NCBI GenBank assembly: GCA_028673005.1
Contig: CM054116.1
Location: 66,663,211-66,727,210, forward strand
From: Tanypteryx hageni
Lineage: Eukaryota; Arthropoda; Insecta; Odonata; Petaluridae
Length of the DNA stretch: 64,000 bases
Direction: 5' to 3'
Below are positions 35,945-47,810 of the stretch, piece by piece; position 1 is the first letter of the stretch; each line of letters begins with the position of its first letter. The position numbers and the translations under genes are program-made. Below the pieces are notes generated by a model that worked only from the letters and a program-made list of their open reading frames with translations, searched no databases and was not told where the DNA came from.

Positions 35945-36935
35945 GTTAAGGAGGAAATGGCGGTGGGAGGTAGATGGCGAAAGGAAGGTGGAGGGAGATG
36001 GTGGAGAGGGGGAGATGGAGGAGGAAGGGAGATGGAGGAGGGAGGGAGATGGAGAAGGGAGGAAGATGGAGAAAAGAGGTGGTGGAGAGAGGGCAATGAT
36101 GGAGTGAGGGAGATGTTGGAGGGAGGGAGATGGTGGAGTGAGGGAGATGTTGGAGGGAGGGAGATGGTGGAGGGAGGGAGATGGTGGAGGGAGGGAGATG
36201 GTGGAGGTAGGGAGATGGTGGAGGGAGGGAGATGGAGAAGGGAGGAAGATGGAGAAAGGAGGTGGTGGAGAGAGGGCAATGATGAAGCGAGGGAGGGAGG
36301 GGTGGAGGGAGAGAGATGGTGGAGGATGGGAAATGGTGGAGGGAGGGAGATGAGGGAGGGAGATGGTGGAGGGAGGGAGATGGTGGAGGAAGGGAGATGG
36401 TGGAGGGAGGGAGATGGAGGAGAGGTCAATGATGGAGAGAGGGAGATGGCGGAGGGAGGGAGATGGTGGAGGGAGGGAGATTGTGGAGGGAGGGAGATGG
36501 AGGAGAGAGGGCAATTATGGAGGGAGGGAGATGGTGGAGGGTGGGAAATGGTGGAGAGAGGGAGATGGAGGAGGGCGATGATTGAGGGAGGGAGATGGTG
36601 AAGAGAGGGAGATGGAGGAGAGAGGGCAATGATGGAGGGAGGGAGATGGTGGATGGAGGGAGATGGAGGAGAGGGCAGAGATGGAGGGAGGAAGATGGTG
36701 GCGGGAGGAAGATGGTGGAGGGAGATGGAGGTGAGGGCAGTGATGGAGGGAGATGGTGGAGAAAGGGAGATGGAGGAGAGGGCAGTGATGGAGGGAGGGA
36801 GATGGTGGAAGGAGGAAGATGGCGGAGGGAGGGAGATGGCGGAGGGAGGGAGATGGCGGAGGGAGGGAGATGGCGGAGGGAGGGAGATGGTGGAGGGAGG
36901 GAGATGGTTTAGCGAGGAAGGGAGATAGTAGAGGG
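35945..36935. repeat. 17-bp purine minisatellite array with higher-order structure
   Basis: Nearly 1 kb of units close to GGAGGGAGGGAGATGGT (17 bp), with interspersed variants containing GGGCAATGATGG. A block of about 65 bp at 36046 recurs at 36229 with few changes, giving a higher-order period near 183 bp. As with the array at 11.6 kb, 17 bp makes all frames open. That explains the 405-codon Ser/Pro/His/Leu frame (- strand, 35911-37128) and the GGREMVEGGRWWREGDG-like + strand frames. Confidence 0.93.
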
Positions 36936-37204
36936 ATGAAAAGCAGGAAAAGGGGGCAAAAGGAAGGTTGAGGGAGAGATTGGGAGAGGGTAAGGAGTGA
37001 GTTTGAGGACGTGGGGAAGTGAGGAGAAAAAAGGGTTCTTTTCCGTAAAAAGAGACCAAGAAAGAGAGGGACCTAGACGCAAAAAGAACAGAAAGGAGAC
37101 AGGACTCAATATTGAAGAGTTTTTCCACCCACGGGGGAGTGCGTGGCTTGTAAGGACGTGCGAAGGGACCAATTAGTTTAGGGAGGGAGTCCTAAGGGGG
37201 AATC
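36936..37204. other. purine-rich flank of the array, no gene
   Basis: GA-rich with no repeat structure; grades into the CpG-rich block to the right. Confidence 0.5.
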
Positions 37205-37520
37205 CTCTAAAGTCCTTGTCTTATGGATCCGGAAACCGCCAGGAGGAAAGCCCGACACCGGAAACGTGCGGAGCCTTCTGCATCCGCCGTCCGGCGAAAG
37301 CGACTGACCGCTCTAAAACTCTCCGTCATTCTCGCTAGACTTCCTCGCAGCCGGAGATGGCTGTCGTCTCGGTCGGAAACAAAACACGGGCGAAAATGCG
37401 CGCCATGAATGACGACTAGGAGACTAGGGCGCAAGAGCGACAAAGTAGCAGGCTGTGGGAGGGGGGAGGGGGGGGGGGCGGCGTGCGAAGGAATCGGTGA
37501 AAGGGATGAAAGGCACAAAG
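37205..37520. promoter_or_regulatory. CpG-island-like block
   Basis: 37201-37440 has 26 CpG dinucleotides in 240 bp, far above the surrounding AT-rich DNA. It contains a short ATG-started Arg-rich frame on the + strand (37223-37408, 61 codons) and an overlapping Ser/Pro/Arg-rich frame on the - strand (37207-37518). Neither is recognisable, and each could be a composition effect or a 5' exon. It could be a promoter or first exon, but no TATA or splice pattern settles this. Confidence 0.35.
37456..37480 (+). other. long G run, quadruplex-prone
   Basis: A nearly pure G stretch, GGGAGGGGGGAGG followed by ten G and CGGCG. Four or more G-tracts on one strand make an intramolecular G-quadruplex likely in single-stranded DNA or RNA. 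It lies at the 3' edge of the CpG-rich block. Confidence 0.7.
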
Positions 37521-40500
37521 AAGGCTTCGGATGTATTTTCGTCGGCGAGGAGTTGATTGCTTCAGACAGCTGCAGAGAATAAAGAAGAAATGGGAAAGTA
37601 ATGGTACTGGATCAGCATTCGCAATCTTTCGTAGAGGGGTTCAGGATGGACCTGCGACTGAGAAGGGGGCTGTTTAGACGAGCAGTAAAATTCGACCTTT
37701 GATAAAACGTGATACCGAAACGAGGAGATGAAGCATTTCCTTTTCAGTGGCCAAGGTATGCAAAATGCACGGAATTTAAGGAATAAATTCATGAAAGAAT
37801 AAAATATGTATTGTTTACGTTTGATGAATAACACGTGAACACCGAAAGCAACATCGTTCTCCATGACAAAATTAAATAAATCTTTAAAGCTCAACAATTA
37901 ATAAAGTACAAATGTAAACTATGAATATTTTAATTTATGAGGAATTAACGACTAATTTTCACATAAAATCTTGTTCAACTCGCGTATTTTATGAAGTTAT
38001 GCCGCATTAGCTCTCATACATTAGTTTTAATGTATTAATTTCCATTTTTTACTTTCTCCATATACTAAGTATCAAGTATTGTTTTCATGAAAAAAAATCG
38101 AATTCGAGATTTTAACGGAAATGCATGTTTTAAGATCCCCTGAACACGTTTTTGACTATTTTCTCGATGGTGTGTCTGTGACCAGAATTTTGTGAGTTCT
38201 AACTCAAGAACTATTAACCAGATCAACGCGAAATTTTATATTTGACATTTCTGTTAAATGCACAAGTATTGTTTAGTTTTTGGTAAAAATCGGTCAACCG
38301 GAAGTGGGTGTTTACTCTTGTCACTTATGCGTTTTTTGAAATATTTGCTTTAATATTTGATGCATGTAAAATAATCCTGGAATAAAGGTTGTAGTACATC
38401 TAATTTTCAACAAACTTTGTTTGAAACATTTCCCCATATAATTCATTGTTGAAGATATAATTTTAAAACTATTTTTTTAGCTACCATACCACACCACCTA
38501 CGCCGACTATTGTAAACACTTGACGCTCCTTATTATTTTCTCAATTGTTGGAGCTTCGGGGCTATGTCCAATATCAGAAGGCTATGGTTTGAGTTTATTT
38601 CTGTTCTTTGTAAAGTCTTTAGATTTTTCTCGTAGTTCCTTAAATATTTATTATCATTTAACCTATTTGGAATTCCTAGAAATATTACAAGTATGGATAA
38701 ATTCATGTGGTGGCCACATCAGATTTTTCGTTTCAATTTTCCAAATATATAACGCTGCAGTAATTTCATGAAAAGTGTTTCGTTAAAGATTTTGCTATAA
38801 ATTGGATTATTTTTTCTTTGAAGTACCTATGTTAAAAAGTTTTATATCAAAACTGCACAAAGTATTTTTTCTTTATAAAATGATAGAGCAAAATGAACAG
38901 CATTTTACCGCATTTTTAATACATTTGCATGTCTACATGGCAGATTTTAGGAGCACAAAACCAGGAATTATATACTTAGACATAAAGTTAAAGCCAAAAT
39001 TACTAAGAAGTTCGATAAATACAAAGCTTAAATGACTACGATCGGGTTCAACCTTGGTATTCTCCAACAAAACCACAATTTACTTTCGATAATAACGGCG
39101 AGAGGGTCAAAAAGAAGAATGAATGCTCCGTCTAGCTTTTGGGAGGTTTCAAATCGCACAGAAAAATCCACTCGCGAATTAAATGTAAAGATGATAAAAG
39201 TATTCACGGTTCCATCACATTCTCTCCTTAAATGGGACATAAGCTTCGCCTTGCATCACAATCGATCCACGACCCACACAATACATCTAGCGATCGAATC
39301 GATACGCCAGGAGGGGGAGCCAGATATAGTCTGAAAGCACAATTCTGCCGACGTGCACTTCAAAACAAAACGGCGGCCGAATAGAAAGATGGGAACATAA
39401 CGCCCTTCCAGTGAATAGCATCAAGCTGGCACACTAGGCGGAGTAAATATCCCCCATCTCATTGCCAGCTGCAATGAAAACCGACAAGAACTCGTTCCGC
39501 GAGGTTCAAAACGTAACAACAGCGACGGAGTGGCGAATGTGAGGGATGCCGAGAGGAATAGAGGGAAAACGAGAGAGTGGGAGAGGGGGAAAAAAAAGAA
39601 GGAAGAACCAGCCGTAAAATTGGGAAAACGTGTAATGCGAGGAGAGGACGAGAAACAGCCGTGATGCTCGAGTGCATTAAAATTACTAGGGACGTAATGT
39701 GGAGAAAATTTCACGCGAGCATGAAGAGAAGGGGTGTGCGAGAGATTGCGGGCAGTCGCCCAAACCTGGAAAAAGGTGCAATTTTGTTCGTAAAAACGTA
39801 CCTTACGAAACGTCTTCGCGTTGTTTTTTTCTGGATGTTGCGTGCGGAGCGGGAAGGTTATTTTTACTCGGAGGGGGGAACAAAACCTTGTTTCCAAGAG
39901 TGCTCACCTGGAAGAGCGTTTTGACGAGACAAAACATTTTTGCAAAAACTCCAGTGAGGTTTTGAAATCATACATGCTGAGGAATGCTTACAATAATGGA
40001 AGCTGAAAATTGTCCTCTCAGCACCGTCCATTTTTTTTGGATAGGAAAAATACACACGAGAGAAAATATATTGTGGAGCGGAAAGTGGCGGTATTTGTGG
40101 TGAGGATATTTATACTTCCTTAAGCTAAATTTTGACTGTTTTTCTTGCTGTACCAGGAGGTCGCCTAGCCAAAAAATCTTCATTTATTATTTATTGTAAT
40201 GCGAAAGCGAACCGAAGGATTTCGCTGGATAAAGCAAGTAAAGATCCTCGAAACTAAAATCACACGCGGTATTAGGAAATATAATTGTAAACAAATTATT
40301 CGTATAAACTAAAGATATTAGGCAGGATTAATATGACAAAAGAGGTTTATTGGTGTACAAAAGGCCATTCCTAAGTCACTGAATGAATACATTTTTCCTT
40401 CTCTCTTTATGCTCAATCTGTTTTTACACGCTAAAGAATTATTTACTCTCTTCTACAAACGATTGAAATCGGTGATTACGTCATAGGTAAATACGACAAC

Positions 40501-43500
40501 GCTGATTTGACGATAAATTATTTTCGACTACAAATGCTTACACTGCCTTGCGTTCCTTGAAGAAAAATTTGAAGAAGGATGTAATGAGCCCAAAAGCTTC
40601 AAATCAACTTGCCGGTATCTTTCGTCATCGGTTTCACAGTAAATGTGCACTGGATGTACTTTATATTCTTCCAATCCATTTTTATCTTTCCGTTCAGTAA
40701 TAGATGTTTACTCCATTATTTTTTTTTAATTGTCTCATCTACAACCTGCACCCTATCTTAGAGAGTACGTCCTTGCATCATAACGACGCAGATTTGCCTA
40801 CCCCTTCGACGTCAATATAACTGAGGTGTACCGCGAACATATAGGACTCAGAAATTCCTCTTGCATAAATATAGCTAAAACAAATCACGCGCATACAGTA
40901 CTCGAGACCTATCCGTCATGTTTAAATACAAAACTGCGGTTCCTCACGAGATAACCGGAAAATGAAAATAGAATGGCGCCGCGCCTGGCAATGTCGATAA
41001 TCACGCGCATATCTGCACGCCTCTGGAGAAAGAGCGAGCGGACACTCTCTCAAGACGAGATGCTTGAGAAGGGGAAAAAACCTCTCGAAAACACGTGATC
41101 TAAGAAGAAGATTACCCTCCGCTCTCGAAGTCGAAAGAGAGGGAGAGAAAGTAATAAAAAAACCAATCGCGAACGAGTCGAGCGATGGCGCAAACAGCCG
41201 ATTTTCCACGACACCGAGAGAGGGAAGAAATGCGAAGGGATATTGGGAGCCGCTTTTAAAACTCGCAAGGCGGCTTAGAGTCGAAAGGGTGTCACTGCAC
41301 CTCTCAGACACACCACCCCTCCTTCCCTCCCCCTATCCTTTTACTAAAGTCATTCCTCCCGCAACGGACACCATATGTCCGGGAAAGGATTGAAGCCTCA
41401 AAAACGTTCTCGGACCTTCCGTTTCTCCCCGGCTTCATATGTACGCGTACCACCAACAAAGCGCGCGAGACTAGCAGCACTCCCGAAAAAACCCATCCCC
41501 ATCCTAAGAAAAGGGCGTCTGCTTATAAAAACAAATGAATAACGCTCCTCTCCTCCGTAATATATTGTAAAGGGCATAACGAAAACAGGGCGAGAAACGG
41601 AAACAGAACGCGTACCGGATAGAAAACACACGAGATCGAATTCTCTTCATGAGTAAAATCGTTCTCATCATGCCTATTACAAAATTTTCACCCTTCTCCA
41701 CTCGATCCCAAAACGCCGTCAGAAGCACCCTTCACTTCTCCCGTCATCCCTTCCTCTTCGTCCGCCCACATCGTTCCCTCGGAATCCTTTTACGCCATCG
41801 GGATCCACCCCGGGGACGCACTTCCTTTAAAAAAAAAAGATTCTCTTTCCATCGCCCCCCACTTACTCCCAATACACAGAAAGTCATTAAACTGCCTTAA
41901 GTTCTGCCGAATATCCGAATATACCCCCCCTCTCTCTCTCGCTCCCCTTCTACTGAAAGTTTCCTCTCTAGTTTCAATCGAATATGGTTTGCGCGCCGTC
42001 ATTTAGGCATGGCGCGAGTAAACTAGGAGGGTGGAACTGTAAAAGCGGAGAGAGAGAGATTCTAGATTTACGGAAACTCTCACATGGGACGAGATTTTGA
42101 GGGGGGAAAGAGCGTTAATGCGAGAAGAATGTTCCATATCTCTCTTCCGTCAAAGGGTTAAATTTTCTCTCGAGAAATTAATTTAGTACCCTCGATATCC
42201 TATTACGAGATATTATAAGTTATTTCAAACGTATAGAATTTAACTTAATAAATGAATTATTTTACTCTTATTAACTCGTAAAAACAGGAAAAAATGTGAA
42301 TGAACTGTCAATTTGCCATCAAAGGAAAATTGTTTAGTAACTTACTTACTATTAACTAAATACTTACATGAACTGCAATAAGTTTTAACTATATTTTAAG
42401 ATCGCACTTTTCTTTAAACTATAGTATTTTTGATTTTTTTTCAGAAAATTGGGTTTATTTAAGGAAATTTAAATAAAAGTCATAAAATGTTATTTTTCAA
42501 TCGCATTAGAAATTCGGTTCGAAATATTTACTTCATTATCATTTACAGAAATTTCTTGAAAATTACGTTACCTATATTTAGTTTTATGAATTCCCACCAT
42601 TTGGCAATGGCGCATGATCCGATAGTATAATTTTTTATAATCAATTATAATTCATTATTGTTATTTTTATATTGCAGCTCCTTTTAATCCTATACAAATG
42701 CTATGCCCTCTTCCTCTTTCACCATTTCTACTCATTCTCATTCCCTTCTAACCTCTAATTACTTAATAGATTCAGTAAATAAGTTATACCCATGTACAAA
42801 AGTCTGATCCGTGTTAAAGCACTAAATTGGTGCACTTATTATGAGGCCAAGAATAGAATTCAACGATTGGGACAACAGCGACCAAATATAAATAAATGCG
42901 TGAAAACGTGAAAAAAATCGTATTAAAACGTAATTTTTGGAGATTTACGAATTAGATTTAAATTCTTCTCTCCGCATAACTAAGTTAAATGCCTCATCCT
43001 TGAAATATTTTAAAATGAAAACGAAAAAGGTCTGCATGTCATGGAATGGCTTTTTGCGTGATTTATATATGCGACCCGGTAAATTATAAGATGCAAAGCA
43101 AAAAAACTATGAAAAAAAAACAAAATAGTTAATTACCAAAACTTTCAATGTGAAGTTAACTGAAAACAAAAATAATGAAAAACACGATTTTAATTATAAA
43201 AAATTCGGGCGCCTTCTCTCTCGTACTAAAGCATTCAAAGTACGCTTTCCTTACGCGTATAGTATAAGGACGACAATACAATCCCGAGGTTTAACAATGA
43301 CACGGTCCGCAAAGCAACATACCGTTAAAAAGCTTAAAATTTTCCAATAAATATGATTTAAACGTATTACTTGAGCAATTTCGAACCGAATGCAAAAATT
43401 CACGATAAGAATAAGAATCTGTTTATTTTTATTTAAAATGGTCCTTGTCCAATGATCGTAGCTCAATTATTTCTAATTTAATTTTTCAAAAGAAAAAAAC

Positions 43501-43628
43501 CTGCAAGCGAAAAAAGGGGAATTTTAAGTTTTCTCTCATGGGGATTTGTATCGAGCGTTCCGGCGGACGGACTAACCAACGGACCAACAGAATAAGGATA
43601 TTATGTAGATAATTAAATTACACACCTG
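37521..43628. other. no gene recognised over 6 kb
   Basis: AT-rich with no transposon ends found. 39540-39760 is purine-rich. 41050-41960 alternates between purine- and pyrimidine-rich patches with short Arg/Ser-rich open frames in both strands. 38160-38340 resembles spacer of some interspersed repeat (AACTCAAGAACTATTAACC), without a second copy here. Confidence 0.5.
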
Positions 43629-43666
43629 GACCTCGTCCGCGACATTAGTGTGTCGCGGACGAGGTC
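43629..43666. repeat. perfect 16-bp-stem inverted repeat
   Basis: GACCTCGTCCGCGACA (43629-43644) and TGTCGCGGACGAGGTC (43651-43666) around a 6-nt loop TTAGTG. Outside a 3-bp mismatch, CACAC/GTGTG adds five more pairs. The stem is GC-rich in an AT-rich context and sits at the left edge of the hAT-like element. Confidence 0.9.
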
Positions 43667-43926
43667 AACGTGTGCCGGTAAAATTTAGAAAAAAGTTCAA
43701 GCTTTGTTGCGAAAATTATAAAAATTTAAAATACGGCAGATAAGGAAAAGTTTTTCTTGGCTACTCATGCGCTCTCATCGTATCGGGGCAGAAGTTACTG
43801 TTAAATAAGGAATTATAAGTATCTTTGTTATTTTAACGAAGAAAATTGACTTGATTTCATGGTGTGCCGCGGGAGCTGGATCATTTAAAAAGTGTGTCGC
43901 CAGAGCGAAAAGGTTGAAAAACACTG
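43667..43926. mobile_element. hAT-like remnant with right end only
   Basis: The right end reads, as reverse complement, CAGTGTTTTTCAACC, a familiar hAT terminal motif. The sequence just inside it (GTGTGTCGCCAGAG, GTGTGCCGCGG) is also typical of hAT subterminal DNA. No matching left TIR or 8-bp duplication was found. The left side may have been replaced by the perfect hairpin at 43629-43666. Confidence 0.45.
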
Positions 43927-46339
43927 TTCTAGATAACAAAAACGCCAATATAACTTAACATAGAGACCAATCGCCTTCTCCTTCCCCCTTTAAACGCCTC
44001 ATCTAGGATAGCGGCAACCTAAATACATTCTCAACCGCAAAAAACACAGACAACCTTGCGCGTAAAAATGCGTCGCACAAAAGGCTACAATCCGAGGTGC
44101 ACTTGAAGTGGATCGATCGTCGATCGATAGCTCTTTTGCGAGAGAGCTCTCATTATTCCTCTTCCCGCGACAATCCTCTCCATCTCCGCTCCACTAAAGG
44201 GATTTCGATTCCTCGCGATCGCGTCTTCTTGGGGGAAACTGCTGATGAGGATACAGAAGGAAACGAGGGAGGGAGATGAAAGGGAATGCAGAGGCAGGAG
44301 AGATGGAGGAGAGGGAGGGATAGAGGATCTCAAGAGGGGAGAAAGAATCAAGGAGAAAGCGAGAGTGCAGCATGGCAAAAAGGGAGACCAAGCGGACAAG
44401 TGGGGATGTGAGAGCAAGAGAGTATTAGAGTCAGGTAGCACAAAGCTGAGAAGGATAATGTCGAACGAGGAATAGAGAGAGGATATGTTCGGCGAAGTAA
44501 TGAATGGAAGGAAGTGAAAGACAACGAGAAGCGAGTATGAATACTCTAGCAAAGATGTGGTGGCACCTTTTCTCATTATATAATAGCTAAATTTTGATTT
44601 TTTTCAAGTAGTAAAAGATACGAACTCTGGGGAAACTTCAAATACACCGACACAAGAACTAAACATTCCACTGACTCTCCATAATAGTGTCAATATCATT
44701 CCCACCCAAGAGAGCGTGTTTCCCTTATGATAATAATAAACCAATGAGAATGTAAAATTTCGTTTATTTTGATACTAAAATAACGTTTTTGGTATACAAG
44801 AGTTTCGTTTTGAATCAGTAATGATGGTGCCACCACATTACAAAATTTTATTCTCTCGGTTGGCAAAGGAAAGGTTACAATAATAACGCGCACTTGGTTT
44901 CAACTTCGACTGTGAATCCGTTGTTTATGCTATATGAAAAATATGAACTAAAAAAGTTTCAAGAACTACACACTAAAAAACACAATAGAATACAACTTGT
45001 CGAATTATACGAGAAATTTAGGAAGGGAAAAATAGAATGGATAGCAGGAAACAGAATTTAAATGAAATGCGGGAAGTACGGATGATGAGAGAGAGAGAAC
45101 CGACGAGCAAGAGAGCGAAAAACTCAAAAGGGGAGGAATACGGAAGAGGATAACGGACGAGATAGAGGATAAAAAAAGGAAAGGGAGGAATGAGGGAACG
45201 CCGAGAAGCAGAGGAGATCGAGACTCACTCCCTCATTTGTGTCCAACGCACATGCCGCGCCCCTTCCGTAGCGCGATGGGTGCACGGAGACAATGGGAAA
45301 GCAGAGGGATAAAAGGGTTGGGGCGAATAAGAGAGAGACACCAGGCGTCACTTCCCGTCATCAGAATTCGATGCGGCTGCAACGAGAGTGCTTCCTCTTC
45401 CCTCTCCCTCCCTTCGCCACTTCCTCATCCTCTTTCCTCCGCATGTAAAGAGGACGGAATGCAACCGGGGGCGGAGAGAGCGTTTCCTCGCGTTCCTGCC
45501 TCGCCCCCGGCCTCTCTCTCTCTCTTCCCCTACCGTGTTACACGGCTCCTCTTCGCCCTCTCGCGCAAGGCTATAAAAACATAACACACCGAAGTTCTCG
45601 ACAACGTTACGAGGAGAAGAGAGAGAGAGAGATGGAGAGGAACGCCATAACAACGCTAAGAGTGGAGTTAACTGTTGAGACAAGTGCCAGCGCAGCCTTA
45701 TAAGGCTTGATTAAAGCGCCTAAGAAAATAGAGTATAAAGTATGAGAGTGCGCCCGAATAGGAATTAATTCATAGAGGTCGACAACACATTCTTGATTTT
45801 CATCTCATCGATCGGGAGGGAGGATTAAAACAGATGGGAGAAAAAAGGTCGATGCATTAAATGGAAAGAGTCTCGCACATTCCAGGAAAAAAGTAGCCGT
45901 TACTAACGCTGGCAATGTAATCAATGATCATGCGACGCTGATATCGAAAAATGTCACACGAAACGAGGCTATTTTTTTTAGCGAGAGTGCAAAGTTGAAA
46001 AACAACAATATTCCAAAGAGCTGAGAAAGGGGAAAAAATAATAAAAATAAATGCGTTATCGCACAGCCGAGCCTTTATTCCACAGTGACTTTCAGGGTGA
46101 ATCCAATATCGAGTCACGTTCCCGTTGGCGCACAACGGCGTGCTTTGTACCTATCGACAAAAAAAAGAAAGAAAACCAACAATGAGGCTCAGGCGTCTTC
46201 ATGGACACGACGCCTTATCTCCACTTTTCTCGCGCAGCCCGAAAGCCACAAAACGCAAAAAATCGGATGAATTCTCCCTCCTCGCCTGGGGGAGAGATAG
46301 TGCGGAAAAACCGCTCACGAATAAGGTTAGGGACCGAGA
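43927..46339. other. no gene; purine- and CpG-rich patches
   Basis: 44250-44520 and 45050-45200 are purine-rich on the + strand. 45230-45560 is CpG-rich and pyrimidine-rich, with Ser/Pro-rich frames. Nothing recognisable as a protein. Confidence 0.5.
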
Positions 46340-46790
46340 AGGGAAGAAAGCGAGAGAAAGTGAGGGAGACAGAGGGCGGGAATGAGAGGGAGACAGAGGT
46401 CGGGAGAGAGAGAGAGAGAGGGAGACAGAGGGCGGGAGAGAGAGGGAGACAGAGGGCGGGAGTGAGAGAGGGGGGGAGACAGAGGGCGGGAGAGAGAGGG
46501 AGACAGAGGGCGAAAGAGAGGAAGACAGAGAGGAAGACAGAGAGGGAGACAGAGAGGGAGACAGAGAGGAAGACAGAGAGGAAGACAGAGCGGGAGACAG
46601 AGAGGGAGAGAGAGCGGGAGGGAGAGAGGAAGACAGAGAGGAAGACAGAGAGGGAGACAGAGAGGGAGAGAGCGGGAGGGAGAGAGAGCGGGAGGGAGAG
46701 AGAGCGGGAGGGAGAGAGAGCGGGAGGGAGAGAGAGGGAGGGAGAGAGAGGGGGGAAGAGAGAGGGGGAGAGAGAGAGGGAGATAGATAG
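46340..46790. repeat. GA-rich compound minisatellite
   Basis: Starts with GGGAGACAGAGGGCGGGAGA units, changes to 12-bp units (AAGACAGAGAGG) and then to a 16-bp GAGAGAGCGGGAGGGA unit near 46660-46740. Frames on the + strand (up to 197 codons, 46201-46794) are ETER/ERKT repeats of the 12-bp unit, not a protein. Confidence 0.9.
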
Positions 46791-46865
46791 ATAGATAGAT
46801 AATCGTCTTTATTCGGGCGAAATTTAGACCATAAGGTCCATTCTTACATTTAACCCTTCGTCAAT
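46781..46865 (-). mobile_element. short LINE-type 3' end with (TATC)n tail
   Basis: Read on the - strand, 46865-46801 ends GCCCGAATAAAGACGATTA (with an AATAAA) and is followed by (TATC)5 (46782-46800). A non-LTR retrotransposon 3' end with a short microsatellite tail has this form. Only about 85 bp is recognisable. The tail then merges with the GA-rich array. The family is unknown. Confidence 0.5.
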
Positions 46866-46893
46866 ATAAAAAATATAAAAAAATGGTAAAGTA

Positions 46894-46895
<2 letters not shown>

Positions 46896-46952
<57 letters not shown>
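46896..46952. repeat. (AT)n microsatellite
   Basis: 57 bp of uninterrupted AT dinucleotides. It can extrude a cruciform and lies just left of the 20-bp-stem hairpin. Confidence 0.95.
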
Positions 46953-46959
<7 letters not shown>

Positions 46960-47011
46960 TGATATAGTAATACAACATTAAATAGAAAGGAGTATGTACA
47001 GTAAGTCTTCG

Positions 47012-47057
47012 TATATACAGCATCGTTGTATACCGTCATACAACGATGCTGTATATA
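47012..47057. repeat. perfect 20-bp-stem hairpin
   Basis: TATATACAGCATCGTTGTAT (47012-47031) and its exact reverse complement (47038-47057) flank the 6-nt loop ACCGTC. It lies between the (AT)n tract and the next purine array. Perfect arms of this length point to recent origin, such as fold-back synthesis or a palindromic insertion. Confidence 0.92.
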
Positions 47058-47810
47058 GAGGGAGGGAGAGAGAGAGGGAGAGAGAGAGGAAGAGAGAGGG
47101 AGACAGAGAGGGAGACAGAGAGGGAGACAGAGGGAGTGATACAGAGGGAGGGAGAGAGCAAGGGAGACAGAGGGTGGGGGAGAGAGAGGAAAACAGAGGG
47201 AGGGAGAGGGAGACACACAGGAAGAGAGAGGAGAGAGAGAGGAAGGGAGAGAAGAGAGAGACAGGAAGAGAGAGGAGAGAGAGAGGAAGGGAGAGAAGAG
47301 AGAGACAGGAAGAGAGAGAGAGGGAGAGAAGAGAGCGACAGGAAGGGAGAGAGACAGAGGGAGAGAGAGAAAGAGGGAGGGAGAGACAGAGGGAGGGAGG
47401 GACAGAGGGAGGGAGGGACAGAAGGAGGGAGGGACAGAGGGAGGGAGGGACAGAGGGAGGGAGGGACAGAGGGAGGGAGGGAGGGAGGGACAGAGGGAGG
47501 GAGGGAGGAAGGGACAGAGGGAGGGACAGATGGAGGGAGGGACAAAGGGAGGGAGGGACAGAGGGAGGGACAGAGGGAGGGACAGATGGAGGGAGGGACA
47601 GATGGAGGGAGGGACAGAGGGAGGGAGGGACTGAGGGAGGGAGGGACTGAGGGAGGGAGGGACTGAGGGAGGGGGGACAAAGGGAGGGAGGGACAGAGGG
47701 AGGGAGGGACAGAGGGAGGGACAGAGGGAGGGACAGAGCGAAGGACAGGGAGAGGGACAGGGACAGGGGGAGGGACAGTGGGAGGGACAGGGGGAGGGAG
47801 AGAGAAAGAG
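47058..47810. repeat. purine minisatellite, mainly 16-bp and 12-bp units
   Basis: An irregular GA-rich start is followed, from about 47380, by GACAGAGGGAGGGAGG (16 bp) with 12-bp variants missing one GAGG. Because 16 is not a multiple of 3, all frames are open. That accounts for the 206-218-codon Arg/Glu/Gly frames and the 271-codon Ser/Pro/Leu frame on the other strand. Confidence 0.92.

Noticed and set aside
35911..37128. 405-codon Ser/Pro/His/Leu frame on the - strand
   Set aside because: Follows from the 17-bp array at 36 kb; no non-repeat domain.
44085..44576. 163-codon Ser/Leu-rich - strand frame
   Set aside because: Lies in a purine-rich patch and has no recognisable domain.
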